From MED-G105 sp039814575 (GTDB lineage: Bacteria; Pseudomonadota; Alphaproteobacteria; Caulobacterales; Parvularculaceae): a DNA stretch of 64,000 bases. The notes below the pieces were generated by a model. That model had not been told where the DNA came from and did not search any database. It worked only from the letters and a program-made list of their open reading frames with translations. This document shows, one piece after another, positions 60,467 to 64,000 of this stretch. A program made the position numbers and the translations under genes. The DNA lies in assembly GCA_039814575.1 (NCBI GenBank), contig JBCCAY010000017.1, positions 1 to 64,000 of the forward strand, written 5' to 3'. Each line of letters opens with the position of its first letter. Within the stretch, counting starts at the first letter, position 1.

Positions 60467-61254
60467 CAGGCCGCGCCGCCTGACTGTGCGAAGGGCTGGG
60501 ACTCGCCTGGCGGATCGCGCCGAGACGTCGATGACGACGTTTCGTCGTTCGCGGGTTGCAGGTCGGCGCGCGCGGTGCGCAGGGCCGTCGTTAAGCGATC
60601 AAGAAACTCGCCTTTAGGAAGACCCGGCTCGATCGGCGGCGCCACTGAAACGCTTATGATCCCTGGTTTTTTTGCAATGTCTGGATGTAGCCAAAAGCGG
60701 CCGCTGTCGTGCCCGACCGCGACGACCGGCGCTGTCGATTTTTTATAGAGCGCAGCGACGCCGGGTTGAAGGCGCGCGGTTTCGCCGGGCGCGGTGCGCG
60801 TGCCTTCCGGAAAGATTACAATTTGCGCGCCTTCGGCGAGGCGCGCTTCGGCCGCTTCGGTCATTGACCGGAGCGCTTTCACGCCAGCTTTGCGATCAAC
60901 GACAATGCTGCCGGAGCGCACCAACCACCAACCGAACACCGGCACTTGGGCGAGTTCTTTTTTGAAGATCACGGCGGGCTTCTCGAGACGCGCAAACAAG
61001 AACAGCGTCTCCCACATGGATTGGTGATTGGCCGCGACGATAGCCGGTCCTTTTGGGAGGCGCGCATCACTGACATAGCGCGCGTCAACGCCGCAGATGA
61101 TTTTCAGTTCCGCCAGAACAACGCTCGCCCAAAACCGGCCCACGGCGCGGGCGGCGCTTTCGCCCATCAAGAGCGTCGGCGATAAAACGATCCCCATAAG
61201 GATCGTTGTCAGGGCCATCAATGTGAAGAAAACTGCGCCTCGAAGAAAATTCAT
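60466..61254 (-). CDS. plsC: 1-acyl-sn-glycerol-3-phosphate acyltransferase (PlsC family)
   Basis: The 262-residue membrane-associated enzyme adds the second acyl chain in phosphatidic acid synthesis. An N-terminal hydrophobic helix (about 5-25) precedes the acyltransferase motifs: NHQSMWET (the HxxxxD box with Glu in the last place) and VIFPEGTRTAPG, followed by APVVAVGHDSG. The HxxxxE form occurs in a subset of alphaproteobacterial PlsC proteins. The C-terminal ~25 residues are polar. It is upstream of, and coupled to, the DUF2125 gene. Confidence 0.92.
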   Translation of the reverse strand: MNFLRGAVFFTLMALTTILMGIVLSPTLLMGESAARAVGRFWASVVLAELKIICGVDARYVSDARLPKGPAIVAANHQSMWETLFLFARLEKPAVIFKKELAQVPVFGWWLVRSGSIVVDRKAGVKALRSMTEAAEARLAEGAQIVIFPEGTRTAPGETARLQPGVAALYKKSTAPVVAVGHDSGRFWLHPDIAKKPGIISVSVAPPIEPGLPKGEFLDRLTTALRTARADLQPANDETSSSTSRRDPPGESQPFAQSGGAA

Positions 61255-61361
61255 AGCCTAAGTCGTTAATTTGCGCCCGTAGGACGCTGTCCTTGATGGT
61301 TCGCCGTTTGGAACGGCCTAGGGTCTTTTTTGCAGTCGATGCTTCAGTTTGTTGTCGTTGG

Positions 61362-61925
61362 TTATGAAAACATCGTGTCGGCGCGCACAAGCAGATATTT
61401 GGTGTACTCTGCGGCGAGCCGGCGAAATCGTTTCAGCGGACGGTTCGTGTTTCCCGCTTCCACGGCTACGGGATAGGGCGCGATCGTCAACTTTGGCGCA
61501 CGGCGTTTCGCTTCCAGCATGGCGCGCGGCATGTGGTAATCGGACGTCACCAAAAGAACGCTCTGAAATCCGTAAGTGTTCGTCCAATCCTGCAATTCGG
61601 CGGCGTTGCCTTGGGTGGTGCGCGCTTCAAGGCCGAGATCGACGCAGCACTCAAAACGATCGATATTGCCGGGCCACATCGCTGCGATGTGTTCGCGGCG
61701 CGTTTCCGGATGCACGCCTGAGATCAGTAACCGATCGCCGACGCCTTCATTTAAGAGCGCAAGGCCCGAGGTCACCCGTTCCTCGCCGCCGGTGAAAACG
61801 ACGACGGCGTCAACCGGCGCTGCGAGCGGCGCGGCGGGTTTGCCGATGGCGGCCGCGAACGCGGCGAGGCCGGCCGCCCAGGCCGCCGCTGGGGCAAAAA
61901 GTATCATTGCTAAAATCCGAACCAT
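61362..61925 (-). CDS. YdcF/DUF218-family protein
   Basis: The 187-residue protein has an N-terminal hydrophobic segment (ILAMILFAPAAAWAAGLAAF) and the DUF218 domain. DAVVVFTGGEERVTSGLALL and DRLLISGVHP are early motifs. LEARTTQGNAAELQDW and VLLVTSDYHMPRAMLEAKRR follow, in the order typical of SanA/ElyC/YdcF proteins. These are implicated in envelope and peptidoglycan-precursor physiology, but their activity is undefined. It lies between ftsX and plsC on the same strand, as commonly found in this group of bacteria. Confidence 0.9.
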   Translation of the reverse strand: MVRILAMILFAPAAAWAAGLAAFAAAIGKPAAPLAAPVDAVVVFTGGEERVTSGLALLNEGVGDRLLISGVHPETRREHIAAMWPGNIDRFECCVDLGLEARTTQGNAAELQDWTNTYGFQSVLLVTSDYHMPRAMLEAKRRAPKLTIAPYPVAVEAGNTNRPLKRFRRLAAEYTKYLLVRADTMFS

Positions 61926-62142
61926 TCGAGCTCCTGCGGGCGCCCCAAAACAGAGACGTCGGATGCGCGCCGTCCCACTCCATTCCGGCCCGCTCCATTA
62001 GAGCCTTGCAAGCGACGTCAGCCTGCTCGCGGTCGTGCGACGCAACCATTGGAGATCTTACGCGATATCGTCGCAAAACGATATCCGCGTTCGCCGGGTA
62101 TTGTTTTGCGGTTTGGACCTGAATTCGGGGGGTGAAACGCGG

Positions 62143-63186
62143 TTAGAGAGCTTTTTTGAGGGCGTTTAGAACCGTGATGCGGGCTGTGGCGGCTGTCGCA
62201 ACGCATATTGCTAAGGGAACGATGATTAAGGGCGCGGCCATAAGCGGTGTTAAACCGACGCTGGGCGCGAGATAGCCGCCGCCGGTGCCCGCGCCGGCGC
62301 GGGCGATGAGGCCGGTGGCGACCGTAGCGAGCGCCGCGACGCCGACGCCGACGAGCGATCCTTTCAAACCAATGGCGAAGAAACGTCGCTGAACTTCGCC
62401 AGCGATGAATTGATCGGTGGCGCCGATCAAATGCAAAAGAGCCACGATATCGGCGTTGGCCGCAAGGCCGGCGCGGGCCGCGAAGACGGCGACAGCGCAC
62501 GCTGCAGCGGTGATTACGAGAAAAATTGCGAAGACTAGGGCTTGGCCGGCGTTCGCCGCTGACGCGAGAGATGCGTTCCAGGCGCCATGATCGTCAAGGC
62601 TCGCATCAATGGCGGCGCCCTCTAGAGCGCGTTCTAGCGCAGTTCGATCGGGCGGCGCGGCTGCATCCGTGCTGACTTCGATCAACGCAGGAATATTCAG
62701 ATAGGTTTCCGCGCCCTCGCCAAGCCAAGGCTCTAACAGGCGCGCCGCCTCCGCCGGCGTTCGAATGTCAGCGCTGACAACGCCCGGCGCTGCGTCTAGC
62801 ACGGCTTTCGCCGTGGCGGCGCGCGTGGCGATTTCGGTGGCGTCGGCGCCCTTTATTTGTACGGTCATTGATGTTGATAAGTCCGTCGTCCAACGGTCCG
62901 CAGCGACGGCGATGGCGATAAAAGCCGCTAGAGACAGGGCCGCAAGCGCTGAGATGACCGCGATGACGGCGGTGAGGGGCGCGCCTTCGGCGCTCGACTT
63001 GGGTAAGATCGGCGCCCGCCCCCATTTTCGCCGCGGTGGCGATGTTTCTAAATCGTCCGGCGCGGCGCCGACGGAGGAGGCGTCCGTTAAACCCTTAGCC
63101 GCTGTCGTCGGCTTTATGCCTTCGGGTATTGGCGCTTCGGCTTCGCTGGCGGCGCTATGGATGGGGGCGGAGAAAATGAGCGACAT
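62143..63186 (-). CDS. ftsX: Cell-division permease FtsX
   Basis: The 347-residue membrane protein has four helices: one near residues 70-95, then three in the C-terminal FtsX/MacB-type permease domain (about 215-340, containing VALLHLIGATDQFIAGEVQR). An extracytoplasmic loop (about 100-200) lies between. FtsEX couples ATP hydrolysis to activation of peptidoglycan hydrolases through EnvC-like proteins, and an EnvC-like gene is in this window. The ~65-residue cytoplasmic N-terminus, rich in Pro, Ala and Glu, is long for the family. The gap of 96 bases from ftsE is larger than usual. Confidence 0.9.
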   Translation of the reverse strand: MSLIFSAPIHSAASEAEAPIPEGIKPTTAAKGLTDASSVGAAPDDLETSPPRRKWGRAPILPKSSAEGAPLTAVIAVISALAALSLAAFIAIAVAADRWTTDLSTSMTVQIKGADATEIATRAATAKAVLDAAPGVVSADIRTPAEAARLLEPWLGEGAETYLNIPALIEVSTDAAAPPDRTALERALEGAAIDASLDDHGAWNASLASAANAGQALVFAIFLVITAAACAVAVFAARAGLAANADIVALLHLIGATDQFIAGEVQRRFFAIGLKGSLVGVGVAALATVATGLIARAGAGTGGGYLAPSVGLTPLMAAPLIIVPLAICVATAATARITVLNALKKAL

Positions 63187-63282
63187 TGAACGGCTAACGT
63201 GTTTTCTTCAGATGGGTCATTTCGTTGCCGAGCGGGCGGCGAGGTGTTGGCGAACTGAATGCAGGCCCCGTTAAGAGCGTGG

Positions 63283-63996
63283 TTAAAGCGGCGCCGCGCC
63301 GACGGCACGCTTACCGGCGGCTGCGGCGGTGTCCGGCGGGCGTTCGACAATGCCGCCGCCTTCTAGGCGCAGCGTCGGTTTGCCGAGGACATCTACAAGA
63401 TGCAGATCGTGGGTGGCGACGATCACCGAAGCGCCGAGGCGGTTCAACTCCACAAAAAGCTTCATAATTTTCTCGCCCATGGCCGGGTCCACATTGCCCG
63501 TGGGCTCGTCCGCCAAAATCAAATCCGGTTTCGAAACGAGGGCTCTTGCGAGCGCGACCCGTTGTTGTTCGCCGCCCGACAAGGTGGCCGGTTTGGCGTC
63601 GATACGATCGCCAAGGCCCACCCAGTTTAAGAGTTCCCTTACATCTTCCCGATAATGATTTTGGTTAACGCCCGCAATCCGCATGGGCAGAGACACGTTT
63701 TCGAAGGCCGTCAAATGCGCAAGCAAACGAAATTCTTGGAAAACGACGCCGATTCTGCGTCGCAAGGCCGGCAAGGCTTCGCGCGGCGCGTCCGTCACGT
63801 CCTCGTCAAACAGCGACAGGCGTCCGCCGGTCGGTTTATGGGCGAGATAAATCAACTTCAACAGCGAGGTTTTGCCGGCGCCCGATGGGCCGGTGAGGAA
63901 GCGAAATTCGCCCGCGTCCAGATTAAAGGAAATATTGCGCAGAACGTCGCCGCCCTCGCCATAAGCGAGGCTGACATCTTTGAAACTTACGACCAT
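63283..63996 (-). CDS. ftsE: Cell-division ATP-binding protein FtsE
   Basis: The 237-residue ABC ATPase is complete at the right edge of the window. Walker A is GPSGAGKTSLLK, the Q-loop region is GVVFQEFRLL, the ABC signature is LSGGEQQRVALARAL, Walker B is LILADEPTGNVD and the switch histidine is in VATHDLHLVD. FtsE energises FtsX at the division septum. A ~20-residue alanine-rich tail follows the conserved domain. Its ATG is only four bases from the window end, so the promoter is not visible. Confidence 0.95.
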   Translation of the reverse strand: MVVSFKDVSLAYGEGGDVLRNISFNLDAGEFRFLTGPSGAGKTSLLKLIYLAHKPTGGRLSLFDEDVTDAPREALPALRRRIGVVFQEFRLLAHLTAFENVSLPMRIAGVNQNHYREDVRELLNWVGLGDRIDAKPATLSGGEQQRVALARALVSKPDLILADEPTGNVDPAMGEKIMKLFVELNRLGASVIVATHDLHLVDVLGKPTLRLEGGGIVERPPDTAAAAGKRAVGAAPL

Positions 63997-64000
63997 GCGC

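Overview
The window reads as chromosome of an alphaproteobacterium, probably a marine Parvularculales/Hyphomonadaceae-like lineage. This is inferred from gene content and order: obgE-nadD-rsfS-rlmH-envC-ctpA, a membrane cytochrome c divergent from pheA, htpX beside a DUF1674 (SDHAF4-like) gene, DUF2125 next to plsC, a TadD-like lipoprotein and ftsE/ftsX. Most genes are GC-rich and tightly packed. The first ~850 bases are clearly more AT-rich. No rRNA, tRNA or CRISPR array was seen.

Region 1 (1-1.4 kb) is a decayed mobile patch: the 5' end of an IS5-type transposase, a small membrane-protein gene broken by a stop codon, a zinc-ribbon gene and an N-terminally truncated tyrosine recombinase. Region 2 (1.4-10.2 kb) holds an AraC-type regulator and then the most notable locus of the window. 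A well-conserved cobalamin riboswitch leads into a 24-codon leader ORF, which is translationally coupled to an AppA-like BLUF-SCHIC photoreceptor (flavin light sensor plus B12-binding-like domain). An NmrA-type oxidoreductase, a secreted S33 peptidase, an M1 metallopeptidase and a DUF6702 protein follow. Two related IS-derived palindromic elements lie in this region.

Region 3 (10.2-21 kb) looks like a catabolic island: a hydroxypyruvate-isomerase-like protein, two beta-lactamase-fold serine hydrolases around a metal-ligand-less M24 (creatinase-like) hydrolase, then a divergent GntR regulator with a beta-keto acid cleavage enzyme, then a large secreted BNR/sortilin-type protein. Region 4 (21.3-24.4 kb) is a valine-degradation operon (acyl-CoA dehydrogenase, 3-hydroxyisobutyryl-CoA hydrolase, mmsB). 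Region 5 (24.6-35.1 kb) has a soluble triple-PAS chemoreceptor, a VOC protein, polA, and a glycan/lipid locus (GT4, HprK-like kinase, LPG-synthase-TM-like membrane protein, GT2).

Region 6 (35.2-47.7 kb) is mostly housekeeping: htpX, DUF1674, a nuclease, a secreted protein of unknown role, trkH, apaG, a double-domain dCTP deaminase, DUF938 and radical SAM genes, a SYLF protein, cytochrome c and pheA. Region 7 (47.9-55.1 kb) is the conserved cell-wall/ribosome cluster, with egtD (ergothioneine first step) inserted between nadD and rsfS. Region 8 (55.3-64 kb) carries a GST, a TPR lipoprotein, a leucyl aminopeptidase with a MarR regulator, DUF2125, plsC, ydcF, ftsX and ftsE.

All functional calls rest on reading motifs and family patterns by eye. 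No database search was possible.
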